This document shows, in pieces, positions 44,757 to 54,021 of a DNA stretch of 64,000 nucleotides. Source of the DNA: Limnothrix sp. FACHB-406 (lineage in GTDB: Bacteria > Cyanobacteriota > Cyanobacteriia > CACIAM-69d). The translations under genes were made by a program, and so were the position numbers. The notes beneath the pieces are model-generated. The model searched no databases, was not told the origin of the DNA, and worked only from the letters and a program-made list of their open reading frames with translations. Positions within the stretch are counted from its first letter, which is position 1, and each line of letters opens with the position of its first letter. Location: positions 31,297 to 95,296 of the forward strand of contig NZ_JACJSP010000018.1 in NCBI RefSeq assembly GCF_014698235.1. The letters run 5' to 3'.

Positions 44757-47594
44757 TCAGTCGGGCCGACCCACGGCCGTGAAAGCAGCCCATTGGAACG
44801 GGTTGGGGTAGCGATCGCGGGTTTGGATCATGGCTTGGCGCAGGGCCGCCACGGGCGAACTCCCCTGCTGAAGCGCTGCATAAAAATGGCCCATCAGGAT
44901 TGCGGTGGGTTCGTCGGGAATTTTCCAAAGGGTCACCACGACCCGATCGGCCCCCGCCGCCAAAAAAGAACGAGACAACCCCAACACCCCATCGCCGGTA
45001 ATCCGGCCGCGCCCCGTATCACAGGCACTGAGCACCACCAGTTCCGCCGCTAACCGCAATTCCATAATTTCACCGGCACTGAGAAGGCCGTCATCACCGG
45101 CAGCCGGTGCAAGGGCAATCGCCCCGGGCATTCCCGAATTACCCAAGTCATCTAACAAACCATGGGTGGCCAGATGAATTCGGCGCGCTTGGGTAATCCG
45201 ATCCAAAATTTCGCCTTTGGTGGCCTGGGCCCCCAACAGCGGCTTGACCTGAAGCAGTTGGGCCACTTGGCGCGCTTCCGATTCGGCCCCGGGTAAATTG
45301 CTCAGGGGACTGGGGGCCGCTCCCCAAACGGGAGGCACGGCCGGCATCACCGGATTGCCCACCACCAGGGCCGCGCGATCGACCCCCACCACCACATCGG
45401 ATGCTAAGGGGCGATCGGGCGGGGTTTCGGCAAATTGCAACCGCAACACATCGATCGCAGGGGTGAGAAACAAACTGTGGCGATCGATCAGCATCTGACC
45501 ATCCTCAGCTTGCAGAGCAGCAAAGGGCACTAAAAACAGCAGCCCTTGGGGCACGATCGCCACCGGTTCCTGGGGATCTGTGGGCAACAAGTCCGCGATC
45601 GGGGCGATCAGTTGCCGATGCAGCCCGTTCAGTTGACGGCGCAACTCTGCCGCCAGCAGTTGTCCTTGGGGCAGGATTCGCCGCAGCTCTTGAATTTGGG
45701 TAGCCAGGGTGGCTTCGGCCGAGGCTCCCGCCATCGCTACCGTGCGGAGGGTCACGTCTCCTTGGGGATTCACCACCCAAATGTGGAGCGATCGCTGGCC
45801 GATCGTGTATTCCACCAAGGTCAAGCGGCGATCGCGCGCTAACTGCTGAATTTGGCTGAGGGTGGGGGGTGGGCTGGCCGCGGGGCTGGGTTGGTTGGCC
45901 AAATGGCCCGATCGGGCGGCCAACAGTTCCACAAAGGCCCGGGCCCGGGCCCGTTCCGCCACCTCCAAGGCTTGCCCCGCCTGACCTTGGACAATCAAAG
46001 CCTCTTGCAACAGGCGATAGGTTTGGGCTTGGGTGTCCGCCAGGGCGATTTTGTTGTCGTCGCTCAGGCCCGGCCGCACCGACTCCCACCGCTCGATCGC
46101 CTGAAACAGATGGTCGATCGCCCGAGGAGCCGCCCGCTGCTGTAAATAAAACTCCCCCAAACGGGTTAACAAACGCCCCTCTTCGGCCCGGGCCCCCGTC
46201 GCTCGATGGATCCCCAAGGCGGCCTCGAAACCGGCCTGGGCCTGCTCGCGATCGCCCGCATCATTAGCCAACAGGGCCAATTGTTCCCAGGCTTGGGCCT
46301 CACCGGGGCGATCGCCATGGGTTTGGGCCAACTGGCGCACCTGCTCCAGGGCGTTGCGGGCCTCCGAACGGCGACCCACCGCCCGCAACGCCTCACCCAA
46401 CATCAACTGAGCCTTGGTCATCCCGATCGCCTTGCCGGGATAATCCTCCGGCAGCAGGTTATAGAATTGCACCCCCTGCTGGGCACTGACCACCGCTTGG
46501 GTTGCTTTGCCCTGGCGCAACTGCACTTGCGATAACCAAGCGGCTAAGTAGCCCTGTTGCTTAGGCAGTTCATACAAGCCCCCATCCAGGGGAATCCCTG
46601 CATGAGCCTGGTCAGCCGCATTGGCGATCGCCCGATCGAGCCAAGCCTCCGCCTGGTGATATTGACCCAAACGCTCATAGGTTTCCGTCAAATTCGCCAT
46701 CACCAGCCCGATCGTGGGCCGATCGCCCGTTTCCGCAATCACCCCATGGGCCGCCTGCTGCACCTCCAACGCTCGGGCGAATTCCCCCAATTGCAGATAA
46801 ACATTGCCCAACTGCACCTGGGTTTTCGCGAGCCGCGAACGATCGCCCAAGGCCTGGTACTGGTCACGGGCCTGTTGTAACTGGGCGATCGCCTCGGGCC
46901 AATTGCCCTGGTCGATCGCCGCCTGGGCCCGCGCCGTCAATGGGGCCCCCGGATCATCAAACAGACAAACCGTAATCGGCCGAAACGGGCAGGTATGTTG
47001 CCGCAGGGGGTTACCCAACAAAATCAGCGATCGCAACCGGGCCAATCCCGGCTGCTGGGGCAGTGCCGTGATCTGATTGCGGGTCAAATCCAGCATTTCC
47101 AACTGATCCAGGTCTTGCAGGGGCGAGAGATCCTGCACCTGATTGAACCCCAAAATTAATTGGCGCAAGGACGACATCCCCGCCAAGGGTCGCAAATCCC
47201 GAATTTGGTTCCCCGGCAGCGACAGGGCCCGCCAATGATTGAAGGTGGCGATCGGTTGCAAATCCTGAATGTTTTGGTTGGACAAATCCAACACGGGCAG
47301 GGCCGCCAAATTGCGCCAAGCCTGTTCACAATTCTCGGTCTTGGCTACCCGCAACAAGGCTCCCACCGTGTGCCGCGCCGCCGGATCCAGTCGATCGCGC
47401 TGCCGACACCAATCGGCAAAATTCACCAGTCCTTGGGCCGATCGGGAGTCTTGGGCGATCGCCGGTTCGATCGCCATCCCCAGCCCCCAGCCCACCAGCA
47501 CCACCAGCAGTCCCAGCCGCCCTCGATCGCCCATGGTGTTTTTCCCAAACCAGCGCCTCCAATCTAGATCGCTTCGGCGGGAACGCCACCTCAA
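44757..47594 (-). CDS. Secreted or periplasmic LRR-TPR-CHAT domain protein
   Basis: 945 residues. N-terminal signal peptide about 25-47 (hydrophobic LGLLVVLVGWGLGMAI ending AIAQ). Residues about 95-215 hold leucine-rich repeats of the internalin type (LSLPGNQIRDLRPLAG, LILGFNQVQDLSPLQD, LDLTRNQITALP). Residues about 225-570 hold tetratricopeptide repeats. The C-terminal 350 residues are a CHAT (caspase HetF-associated with TPRs) domain with the caspase-like dyad His811 (IHLATHG) and Cys858 (LSACDTGRG). Known: CHAT proteins are caspase-clan proteases; HetF in cyanobacteria is one, and TPR-CHAT proteases act in type III-E CRISPR. The export signal and the LRR module make this copy unlike the cytoplasmic ones. 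An alternative start at 47534 would keep the signal peptide. It is divergently placed from the DUF309 gene. Confidence 0.9.
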   Translation of the reverse strand: MRWRSRRSDLDWRRWFGKNTMGDRGRLGLLVVLVGWGLGMAIEPAIAQDSRSAQGLVNFADWCRQRDRLDPAARHTVGALLRVAKTENCEQAWRNLAALPVLDLSNQNIQDLQPIATFNHWRALSLPGNQIRDLRPLAGMSSLRQLILGFNQVQDLSPLQDLDQLEMLDLTRNQITALPQQPGLARLRSLILLGNPLRQHTCPFRPITVCLFDDPGAPLTARAQAAIDQGNWPEAIAQLQQARDQYQALGDRSRLAKTQVQLGNVYLQLGEFARALEVQQAAHGVIAETGDRPTIGLVMANLTETYERLGQYHQAEAWLDRAIANAADQAHAGIPLDGGLYELPKQQGYLAAWLSQVQLRQGKATQAVVSAQQGVQFYNLLPEDYPGKAIGMTKAQLMLGEALRAVGRRSEARNALEQVRQLAQTHGDRPGEAQAWEQLALLANDAGDREQAQAGFEAALGIHRATGARAEEGRLLTRLGEFYLQQRAAPRAIDHLFQAIERWESVRPGLSDDNKIALADTQAQTYRLLQEALIVQGQAGQALEVAERARARAFVELLAARSGHLANQPSPAASPPPTLSQIQQLARDRRLTLVEYTIGQRSLHIWVVNPQGDVTLRTVAMAGASAEATLATQIQELRRILPQGQLLAAELRRQLNGLHRQLIAPIADLLPTDPQEPVAIVPQGLLFLVPFAALQAEDGQMLIDRHSLFLTPAIDVLRLQFAETPPDRPLASDVVVGVDRAALVVGNPVMPAVPPVWGAAPSPLSNLPGAESEARQVAQLLQVKPLLGAQATKGEILDRITQARRIHLATHGLLDDLGNSGMPGAIALAPAAGDDGLLSAGEIMELRLAAELVVLSACDTGRGRITGDGVLGLSRSFLAAGADRVVVTLWKIPDEPTAILMGHFYAALQQGSSPVAALRQAMIQTRDRYPNPFQWAAFTAVGRPD

Positions 47595-47639
47595 CCGCCT
47601 GGCAACTGCATTTCCCTGGGATTAGGCCTGACGAGTGAG

Positions 47640-47850
47640 CTTGGCATTGACACTCCCCGCTCTAAAAAGACAGAGACAAGGTTTTCACGCTCCCGTGCGA
47701 CCTGATAACAGACAGACAACTTGTACGTTTCCGTCATAACAGACAGGCGTAGACTATTGCTTGCTTCAAGGTCATCGAACCCCACTCAGCAAGCGCGGCT
47801 CTCATCCCGACATTCCCCTTCGGGAGAGCGCGGGGCTTCCCGCCGATTAG
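47640..47850. mobile_element. Possible decayed IS200/IS605-type element remnant
   Basis: The segment opens with GACACTCCCCGCTCTAAAAA and closes with the hairpin-forming stretch GGGAGAGCGCGGGGCTTCCC, sequence styles I associate with the ends of IS200/IS605 (TnpB-bearing) elements in cyanobacteria. No transposase or TnpB frame remains between. The call rests on resemblance from memory and is weak. Confidence 0.3.
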
Positions 47851-47983
47851 CTAAAATTGAATTCAGCCCTCCATCGGTGTTTTGGGCTTTTTTTACGAAT
47901 TAGCTCTAAAACGATCCTGAGACGATGACGATCGCCCTGTGGATTGATCGCGCCTTTTCATCCCTGACCCATTACCCAGCGCC

Positions 47984-48454
47984 ATGATTGAGGAATCACA
48001 ACCCAACACTCCGTTTTGGCAAGGAATTGAGGAATTTAATCGTGGGGAGTTTTATGCTTGCCACGACACGATCGAGGCATTATGGGTGGTGGCGAATGAG
48101 CCGGAGCGCACGTTTTATCAAGGGGTTTTGCAAGTGGCGGTGGCGCTCCATCACCTCAGTAATTTGAATTGGCGCGGGGCTGCAATTTTGTTGGGTGAAG
48201 GGCTGAGCCGCTTGAATAAATATGACGATCATTACAGTGGAATTGATGTAAACCAGCTCATTGCCCAGGTGGCGGATGTTTTGCACTTTATTCAAGTAAT
48301 GGGGCCCGATCGGGTAGAAACTGCCGCGATCGCCTTGGGATTACGAACTGGGTTGCTTCCTCTGGAGTCTGGAAATTTGGAATCATTTGCTCAGCCATCT
48401 TTGCCGCGCATCCTGCCGGCCGCCCAAGCCTGCTCGGGAGAAGAAACCCCGTAA
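47984..48454 (+). CDS. DUF309 family protein
   Basis: A 156-residue cytoplasmic protein of the DUF309 family, all-helical, function unknown. Seen: the family core FWQGIEEFNRGEFYACHDTIEALW (positions 11-34, with the conserved H-x-x-x-E-x-x-W motif), then FYQGVLQVAVALHHL and the NWRGAAILLGEGLSRL helix. Length is typical. The ATG at 47984 is close to the start of homology. It stands alone on the plus strand. The C-terminus (after residue 130) is low-complexity and not conserved in type. Confidence 0.9.
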   Translation: MIEESQPNTPFWQGIEEFNRGEFYACHDTIEALWVVANEPERTFYQGVLQVAVALHHLSNLNWRGAAILLGEGLSRLNKYDDHYSGIDVNQLIAQVADVLHFIQVMGPDRVETAAIALGLRTGLLPLESGNLESFAQPSLPRILPAAQACSGEETP

Positions 48455-48689
48455 AAAAAGGGACTTGGTAGCAAGATTTTGTCCACAATTCTCTAAATCT
48501 GTCCGATTGATCGGTAAGATTCAAAAACATCCCCATTGAAATTCAATTGGGCGAAATAGCAATCGAGTAGGACTTAAATACCCCCTATAACGATTGTCGG
48601 TTGGCAGTGAGGCCATTGGCACTCGCCTCCTGACTGATCGGATCGTTCGGCGCGATCATGCTGCGTGATCGTTTTCAGGAAGCGCGTTT

Positions 48690-51404
48690 GTGGCAAACGA
48701 CTGGTATCACCGCTACAACCCCTTTAGCGAGCAATGGCATCCCCTGCGGTGGGTACGCCCATTCATGCGTCCCAAGACCTTGGCCCTGCTGGAGTCTTGC
48801 ACGATCGGGCTAATTGCCGGGTTGGCGGCCGTGTTGATGAAGTGGGGGGCGGCTTGGGTAGGAACCCAGCGGATCGCGATCGCCACCCGTAGCCCCGTGC
48901 CGGCCCTGGCGTTAGCGGCGGTGGGGGTGGTGGGTTGTTGGCTGGCTGGCTGGTTGGTGCAGCGCTTTTCGCCGGACGCTGGGGGCAGCGGGATTCCACA
49001 GGTCAAGGCCAAGCTGGCCTTTGGGCCGATCCTGTTGGATTGGCGGGCTGTTTGGGTCAAATTATTGGCCACCACGCTCACCTTGGGGTCTGGGTTAACC
49101 CTGGGTCGCCAGGGCCCCACGGTGCATGTGGGCGCTTCTATCGCGGCCCAACTCAGTCGTTGGATTCCCACTTCGCCGGCCTATCGTCGCCAAACAATTG
49201 CCGCCGGGGCCGCGGCTGGTTTGGCGGCTGGGTTTAATGCCCCGATCGCGGGTGTGCTGTTTGCGGTGGAAGAGCTGCTGCATGATGTGTCGGGTTTGAC
49301 CCTGGGGCCGGCTCTGTTGGCGGCCTTTGTGGGAGCGGTGGTGGCGCAGTCCTTGGGCGGTGATATTTTGCCCGTGAGCTTGAACCTATCGCGGGTGGCC
49401 ACGGAATTTACGGCACGGGATATTCCGGCCTACCTGTTGTTGGGTTTGTTGGCCGGTTGGTTGGGAGCCAATTTCAATCGGGGGGTGATTGCCAGTTTGG
49501 GTCTCTATCGCCGGTTGCAATGGGGGTTGCCGGAGCGGATGGCCCTAGCTGGTGGAATTACGGGCCTGGGTATGGCGATGTTGCCAGCGGCGTTTTGGAA
49601 CTATAGCTGGCTGCGGGAAGATTTGGTGCTGGGGGGGACGGCTTGGCAGGGCGCGGCGATCGCCTTTGGGGCCCATTTCCTGTTGACTTTGGTGGCCTTT
49701 GGTTCCGGTGCGCCGGGGGGCTTGTTTGGCCCTTCGCTGATTTTGGGGGCCGCCTTGGGCAGTGTGGTGGGAGCCTTAGTGGGGGCCCACTCGATCGCCA
49801 CCTACGCTCTGGCCGGGATGGGGGCATTTTTTGCGGCGGTGTCGCGGGTGCCAATCACGGCGATCGCGATTGTGTTTGAAATGGCGGCGGATTTTAACCT
49901 GGTGTTGCCGCTCACCATTGGTTCCACGGTGGCCTATTTGGTGGCCGATCGCCTGGATTCTGGATCTTTATACGATCGACTGCTGGCCCTCAAGGGGTTG
50001 GAGTCGGAACCGATTCCCGATGTGGATTTGCTGGCGGATTTAACGGCCAAGGATGTGATGAATCATCCGGTGGAAACCCTGCGGGCTAGCCAAACCTTGG
50101 AAACGGCTCGCCAGCGGTTTGCCGATTCGCACCATCGCGGTTTTCCGGTGGTGGACGATCGGGGAAATTTGGTGGGCATTTTGACCCAATCGGACATCAC
50201 GGATTTGGATGCCGAGGATTTGGCCGCCACCGATCGGGTGACGGCGGCCATGACTCCCCAGCCGATCGCGGTGCAAATTGATGATCGGCTGTCGGATATT
50301 CGCTTTTTGCTCAGTCGCTACAAACTGGGACGACTGCCCGTTTTGGAAGGGCAAAGGCTGGTGGGCATTGTCACGCGCAGCGATCTGTTGCGCGTTGAGT
50401 CCAAACGACTGGGGGGGGAAATTAATCCCCAGCAGCCGCGCCGGCCCGCCTATGCCATCTATAAAACCCGGGGGCCGAACACGGGGCGATCGCGAATTTT
50501 GGTGCCGATCGCCAATCCAGCGGCGGCCTTGGGGCTGTTGCGGTTGGCGCTGGCCATTGCGCGCGATCGACAGGCGGAGGTGGAATGCTTGCATGTGATG
50601 TTGGTTCCTGTGGGTCAGTCCCCGGCGGAAACCTCGATCGATCCGGCGCTGGTGGCCCCCATGCGCAAATTGTTTGAACGGGCAACCCGTGCCGGTCGCC
50701 AATGGCGCATCTCCATCCATAGCCAAATTTGCTTGGCCCGGGATCCGGCCGAGGCCATTTTGGAAGTGATTCAACGGCGGCGAATCGACTTGGTGATTAT
50801 GGGTTGGCAAGGGGCGATCGCCCGGCCAGGGTTACCGGTTTTTGGCGACTCGATCGCCCGACTGTTAAACGATGCCCCCTGCGAAATCATGTTGGTGAAA
50901 TGGGGAGAAGACCTGTTCAAACGGCCGCGAATTCGTCAGCAGGAGGCGGTGCAGGCCATGCTCAGTCTCGATCGCTGGTTAGTGCCGATTAGTGGTGGGC
51001 CCAATGTGGAGCGGGCCCTGAATCTGTTGCCGCCGCTGTTGGGCCTGACCCGATCGGCCGCCGTCACCCTCTGCCAAGTCGTGCCCAAGGTGGCCACCAG
51101 CGAGGAACCAGACTTCAGCGAATCGGCGGCACAACCCTGGACGACCGATCTTTTGGATCAGGCCACCGCTCGCCTCACCAAAACCAGCCCCACTTCAGTC
51201 ACGGCGCTGGCTCTCTGTGCGGATCAGGTGGCTGAAACCATTTTGCACTTGGCCGAAAGCCTAGATAGCCAAGTGATTGTATTAGGAGCCAGCCGAGAAA
51301 GCCTACTCAAACAGGTCATTCATGGTAACTTGCCGGCCACGATCGCCCAGCAATTTCAAGGCACAATTTTAGTGGTTCGTGGCCCATTGACTGGTAATGA
51401 TTAA
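48690..51404 (+). CDS. ClC-family anion channel/transporter with CBS pair and two USP domains
   Basis: A 904-residue membrane protein starting at GTG 48690. Residues about 30-435 are the ClC pore with the three anion-site motifs: GSGIP, GRQGP (residues 139-143) and GLFGP. The usual gating glutamate of GREGP is Gln141 here. The proton-path glutamate region VEE is kept. Residues about 450-570 are two CBS domains (AKDVMNHPVETL..., AAMTPQPIAVQ...) that often bind adenine nucleotides. Residues about 600-745 and 765-904 are two universal-stress-protein (UspA) domains (SRILVPIANP...; DRWLVPISGG... ending ILVVRG). The ClC-CBS-USP layout is known in cyanobacteria; the Gln at the gate could mean channel-like rather than proton-coupled transport. 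No close operon partner. Confidence 0.93.
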   Translation: MANDWYHRYNPFSEQWHPLRWVRPFMRPKTLALLESCTIGLIAGLAAVLMKWGAAWVGTQRIAIATRSPVPALALAAVGVVGCWLAGWLVQRFSPDAGGSGIPQVKAKLAFGPILLDWRAVWVKLLATTLTLGSGLTLGRQGPTVHVGASIAAQLSRWIPTSPAYRRQTIAAGAAAGLAAGFNAPIAGVLFAVEELLHDVSGLTLGPALLAAFVGAVVAQSLGGDILPVSLNLSRVATEFTARDIPAYLLLGLLAGWLGANFNRGVIASLGLYRRLQWGLPERMALAGGITGLGMAMLPAAFWNYSWLREDLVLGGTAWQGAAIAFGAHFLLTLVAFGSGAPGGLFGPSLILGAALGSVVGALVGAHSIATYALAGMGAFFAAVSRVPITAIAIVFEMAADFNLVLPLTIGSTVAYLVADRLDSGSLYDRLLALKGLESEPIPDVDLLADLTAKDVMNHPVETLRASQTLETARQRFADSHHRGFPVVDDRGNLVGILTQSDITDLDAEDLAATDRVTAAMTPQPIAVQIDDRLSDIRFLLSRYKLGRLPVLEGQRLVGIVTRSDLLRVESKRLGGEINPQQPRRPAYAIYKTRGPNTGRSRILVPIANPAAALGLLRLALAIARDRQAEVECLHVMLVPVGQSPAETSIDPALVAPMRKLFERATRAGRQWRISIHSQICLARDPAEAILEVIQRRRIDLVIMGWQGAIARPGLPVFGDSIARLLNDAPCEIMLVKWGEDLFKRPRIRQQEAVQAMLSLDRWLVPISGGPNVERALNLLPPLLGLTRSAAVTLCQVVPKVATSEEPDFSESAAQPWTTDLLDQATARLTKTSPTSVTALALCADQVAETILHLAESLDSQVIVLGASRESLLKQVIHGNLPATIAQQFQGTILVVRGPLTGND

Positions 51405-51410
51405 GTGCTT

Positions 51411-51470
51411 GCTGCTGAATTAGCTGCATTAGCTGAATTAGCTAAATTAGCTGCATTAATTGAAATCCGA
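51411..51470. repeat. Short tandem repeat, 9-bp unit (GAATTAGCT)
   Basis: Five imperfect copies of (G/C)(A/C)ATTAGCT follow the stop of the ClC gene and overlap the 3' end of the DUF3531 gene on the other strand. Such heteromeric short repeats recur in this window. Confidence 0.7.
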
Positions 51471-51905
51471 GCTGGATTGGCGTTTGCTTTCATCAATCGG
51501 CCAATCTTCATCTTCACCACCGATGCTAATACGGCGAATTTCCAAAAATTCTCGACTCAGTTGAGAAAAGGCATTAATCAACACATCCAGGGCGATCGCA
51601 TCACTGGTTCCCAAGTCAAACCAACAACGGGCGCGGGTTCCTTCAAACTCCACTTCGCCCATGTTGTGCATCAGGGCCATCATCGATTGATCCAGTACTT
51701 CACTGTCATATTCCATATAGCTCAAGTCCAAGCCCACCTCTTGAACCTGCGCGTTTTCGGCATTGAATCCACCTAATTTCCCTAAGAAAAACCAGGAATC
51801 AAAAACCTCTTCAATGTATTGCTGCTCCATGCGCCCTGGAACGGTGTCCAGCTCCAGCCAAATCCAAACATTAAAGGGGTCAAACTCGCGAAATTGAATG
51901 TCCAT
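51456..51905 (-). CDS. DUF3531 family protein
   Basis: 149 residues from the ATG at 51905 (MDIQFREFDPFNVWIWLEL). It belongs to a family found in cyanobacteria and plastid-bearing plants, function unknown. Seen: the family start FREFDPFNVWIWLEL, a central EVFDSWFFLGKLGGFNAEN, and a Trp/Phe/Asp-rich ARCWFDLGTSDAIALDVLINAF segment. It is acidic and soluble. The frame is open for 19 residues further upstream, but that part has no family character. It is convergent with the ClC gene. Confidence 0.85.
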   Translation of the reverse strand: MDIQFREFDPFNVWIWLELDTVPGRMEQQYIEEVFDSWFFLGKLGGFNAENAQVQEVGLDLSYMEYDSEVLDQSMMALMHNMGEVEFEGTRARCWFDLGTSDAIALDVLINAFSQLSREFLEIRRISIGGEDEDWPIDESKRQSSSDFN

Positions 51906-52079
51906 GGAAAAGAGAGAGGAAAGGGATGAATTGCCAATCACTGAATTGATTCGATTAGTCAAATGAATTCAATTCAATAGACCAACGCAATCACAAGCAT
52001 TAACCAGCCGCTAATGCACTACAGCCTTTACTGAAAATAATTGGCACGCCATATTGCAGATGCCATGAGGCAACGGTTT

Positions 52080-52096
52080 GGTGGGCATTGCCCACC
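52080..52096. repeat. Palindromic repeat GGTGGGCA-t-TGCCCACC
   Basis: A perfect 8-bp dyad in the spacer between the DUF3531 and arsS genes, of the dispersed-palindrome type common in filamentous cyanobacteria. Similar GGGCGCAC/GTGCGCCC dyads lie at 62619 and 62975. Confidence 0.6.
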
Positions 52097-52199
52097 CTAC
52101 GATCGACTGTGCTTAGTTAGCGAGGTCAGGGCTGTCAGTTGACTGGATTGAACTGAATTGAATGGATGAACTCAACCGATCGAAATCAACGGGAGCTGC

Positions 52200-53204
52200 C
52201 TAAAGCAACGCGCCGCCACAACTGGAACCAGCACCGGCCGTGCATCCGTAGCAGTGGCGATCGGTCTGAACCGTTTGGATTAAATCCAGGGAACCGGCTG
52301 CCAACAGATCCGCCAGGGTCAGCATTTTACCATCGGGCGATCGGGCTGGGATCTCCTCCATTTGGTTAAAGTCGCAATCGTAAAGATAGCCTCGATAGTC
52401 CACCGATAGCTGATCACGACACATCAACCCTGCCACGGTGTCGGCATTGAAATTTTGAGCCAAAAACTGACAATAATCGGCTTCCAATTGGCGAGCTTGC
52501 AGGGCTAATTTAGTCCGCCCGATCGGGAGATTGGTGATGGTCAGTAAATGATTGAAATCAATGTTGTGATCAGCTTTTAAACGCTGACGATAGGCCACTT
52601 CCAAACCCGCTTGGGCCGGTGGCAGTGAAAAATTAGCTCCTGTGGGAACCGGTGGGTTATAAACCAAGTCGATTTGCAGTTTTGGATCTCGCCCATAGCC
52701 CCGCTGATTTAGGAGTTTGAGGGCGGCAATGGAGCGATCGAACACACCGCGTCCCCGTTGTCGATCGACATTCTCTGACAAATAACAAGGCAGCGAAGCC
52801 ACGACTCGCACATGATAGTTTTGGAAAAAGTCCGGCAAATCTTCAAACCCATCCTCAAAGAAAATGGTTAAATTTGACCGAACAATCACTTCCTTTTTGG
52901 CAGCGGCCGCCGCTTGTACCAAAGCCCGAAAGCCGTCGTGCATTTCTGGTGCGCCGCCCGTTAAATCCACCGTTTGAATCTGTGGAAATTGCTGAATGAT
53001 GGCAATTAACTGCTCACAGACTTCCGGGCTAATGGCTTCAGTGCGTTTCGGCCCCGCTTCCACATGGCAATGGGTGCAAGCCAGGTTGCAACGTTTGCCA
53101 AGGTTGATTTGCAACACACGAATGGTGCGCTTTGTTAGGCAAGTGCCAAGGGCTTCGGCAAAAGGACGCGGAGAATCAACGGCGGCAATCACAGGACTAT
53201 GCAT
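52200..53204 (-). CDS. arsS: Radical SAM protein ArsS (arsenosugar biosynthesis)
   Basis: 334 residues from the ATG at 53204. Family: radical SAM enzymes that make 5'-deoxy-5'-dimethylarsinoyl-adenosine from SAM and dimethylarsenite. Seen: the CxxxCxxC cluster motif at Cys39, Cys43 and Cys46 (GKRCNLACTHCH), LTGGAPE glycine-rich SAM motif, VASLPCY and the C-terminal DUF3641-type region with further cysteines (YDCDFN, CYGCTAGAGSSCGG) for a possible second cluster or for arsenic. The frame is open for 65 residues more, but that part reads through a short-tandem-repeat spacer, so the MHSPV start is preferred. The arsM methyltransferase gene it usually accompanies is not adjacent. coaE lies just upstream. 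Confidence 0.9.
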   Translation of the reverse strand: MHSPVIAAVDSPRPFAEALGTCLTKRTIRVLQINLGKRCNLACTHCHVEAGPKRTEAISPEVCEQLIAIIQQFPQIQTVDLTGGAPEMHDGFRALVQAAAAAKKEVIVRSNLTIFFEDGFEDLPDFFQNYHVRVVASLPCYLSENVDRQRGRGVFDRSIAALKLLNQRGYGRDPKLQIDLVYNPPVPTGANFSLPPAQAGLEVAYRQRLKADHNIDFNHLLTITNLPIGRTKLALQARQLEADYCQFLAQNFNADTVAGLMCRDQLSVDYRGYLYDCDFNQMEEIPARSPDGKMLTLADLLAAGSLDLIQTVQTDRHCYGCTAGAGSSCGGALL

Positions 53205-53224
53205 GAAATCTCTAGAACTTCCTA

Positions 53225-53292
53225 ACGATCCAACTTGAAGCTTAGAACTTGAAGCTTGAATCTTGAACTTTGAATCTTGAAACCGGAAACTT
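53225..53292. repeat. Short tandem repeat (CTTGAAxCTTGAA) between coaE and arsS
   Basis: Seven-base units of the type TTGAANC are repeated eight or so times in the spacer between the coaE stop and the arsS start. This explains the long false N-terminal extension of the arsS frame. Confidence 0.75.
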
Positions 53293-53293
53293 T

Positions 53294-53881
53294 TTAACAA
53301 CTTTCCCAGGCGTGATCCACTTGCTGAAATAGCTCCGGTAAAGTTCCCTGGTTGTGCAAAACCACGTCGGCCCGCGCCATTTTTTGTGCCAGTGGCCATT
53401 GGCTGTTGATGCGAGCTTGGGCCTGATCAACCGTCAAATGATTTCGGGCCATTAACCGGTGCAATTGCTGGGCTGGCTCACAACTAACCACCCAAATTTC
53501 CGTGACTAAATCGGTCATTTGGGCTTCAAATAGGAGGGGAATGGCTAAGACAATGCTGTTCGATCGCCCTTGATGAGCCGCAATTCCAGCCAACAAATGG
53601 GCCCGCACGATCGGGTGAATTTGGGCTTCTAACCATTGGCGCTCGGCCGGCTGCTGAAACACAATTTCGCCTAAGCGGGGTCGATCGAGCGAGCCATCAG
53701 CACCAATCACATCAGCACCAAACCGCTGGGCGATCGCTGGCAAAAGGGGTGACCCCGATTCCACGGCCGATCGCGCCAACTGATCCGCATCCAACACCGG
53801 CAATCCATAGCGTTCTGCCAAATAGTCTGACACTGTGGTTTTGCCCGTGGCAATGCCGCCCGTAAGTCCAATGATTCGCAC
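53294..53881 (-). CDS. coaE: Dephospho-CoA kinase
   Basis: A 195-residue P-loop kinase that phosphorylates the ribose 3'-hydroxyl of dephospho-CoA, the last step of CoA synthesis. Seen: MRIIGLTGGIATGKTTV with the Walker A motif at 8-15, the DADQLAR segment near 31-37 that binds the acceptor, the HPIVR motif near 88, PLLFEAQ in the lid region and the LMARNHLTVDQAQARINSQ helix with the conserved Arg/Asn residues. Length is normal for CoaE. It is monocistronic or in a loose pair with arsS. CoA supply is relevant to the PKS but there is no special link. Confidence 0.96.
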   Translation of the reverse strand: MRIIGLTGGIATGKTTVSDYLAERYGLPVLDADQLARSAVESGSPLLPAIAQRFGADVIGADGSLDRPRLGEIVFQQPAERQWLEAQIHPIVRAHLLAGIAAHQGRSNSIVLAIPLLFEAQMTDLVTEIWVVSCEPAQQLHRLMARNHLTVDQAQARINSQWPLAQKMARADVVLHNQGTLPELFQQVDHAWESC

Positions 53882-54021
53882 CTGGGCCCCCTGATTGATT
53901 CCGGGACTGAACTCCTACAATAATCGTAGGGATGGCATCCCGGTTTGTTGGGGCTGTTTGGCCTTGTCTCCTGTCTGCAATTCTGGTTCCATTTTTTCCC
54001 TGCCCCATTTTTTGCACCCCC

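Noticed and set aside
47866..47900. Plus-strand terminator AGCCC...GGGCT followed by T-run
   Set aside because: The stem is only 5 bp with a long loop, and no plus-strand gene lies upstream to be terminated.
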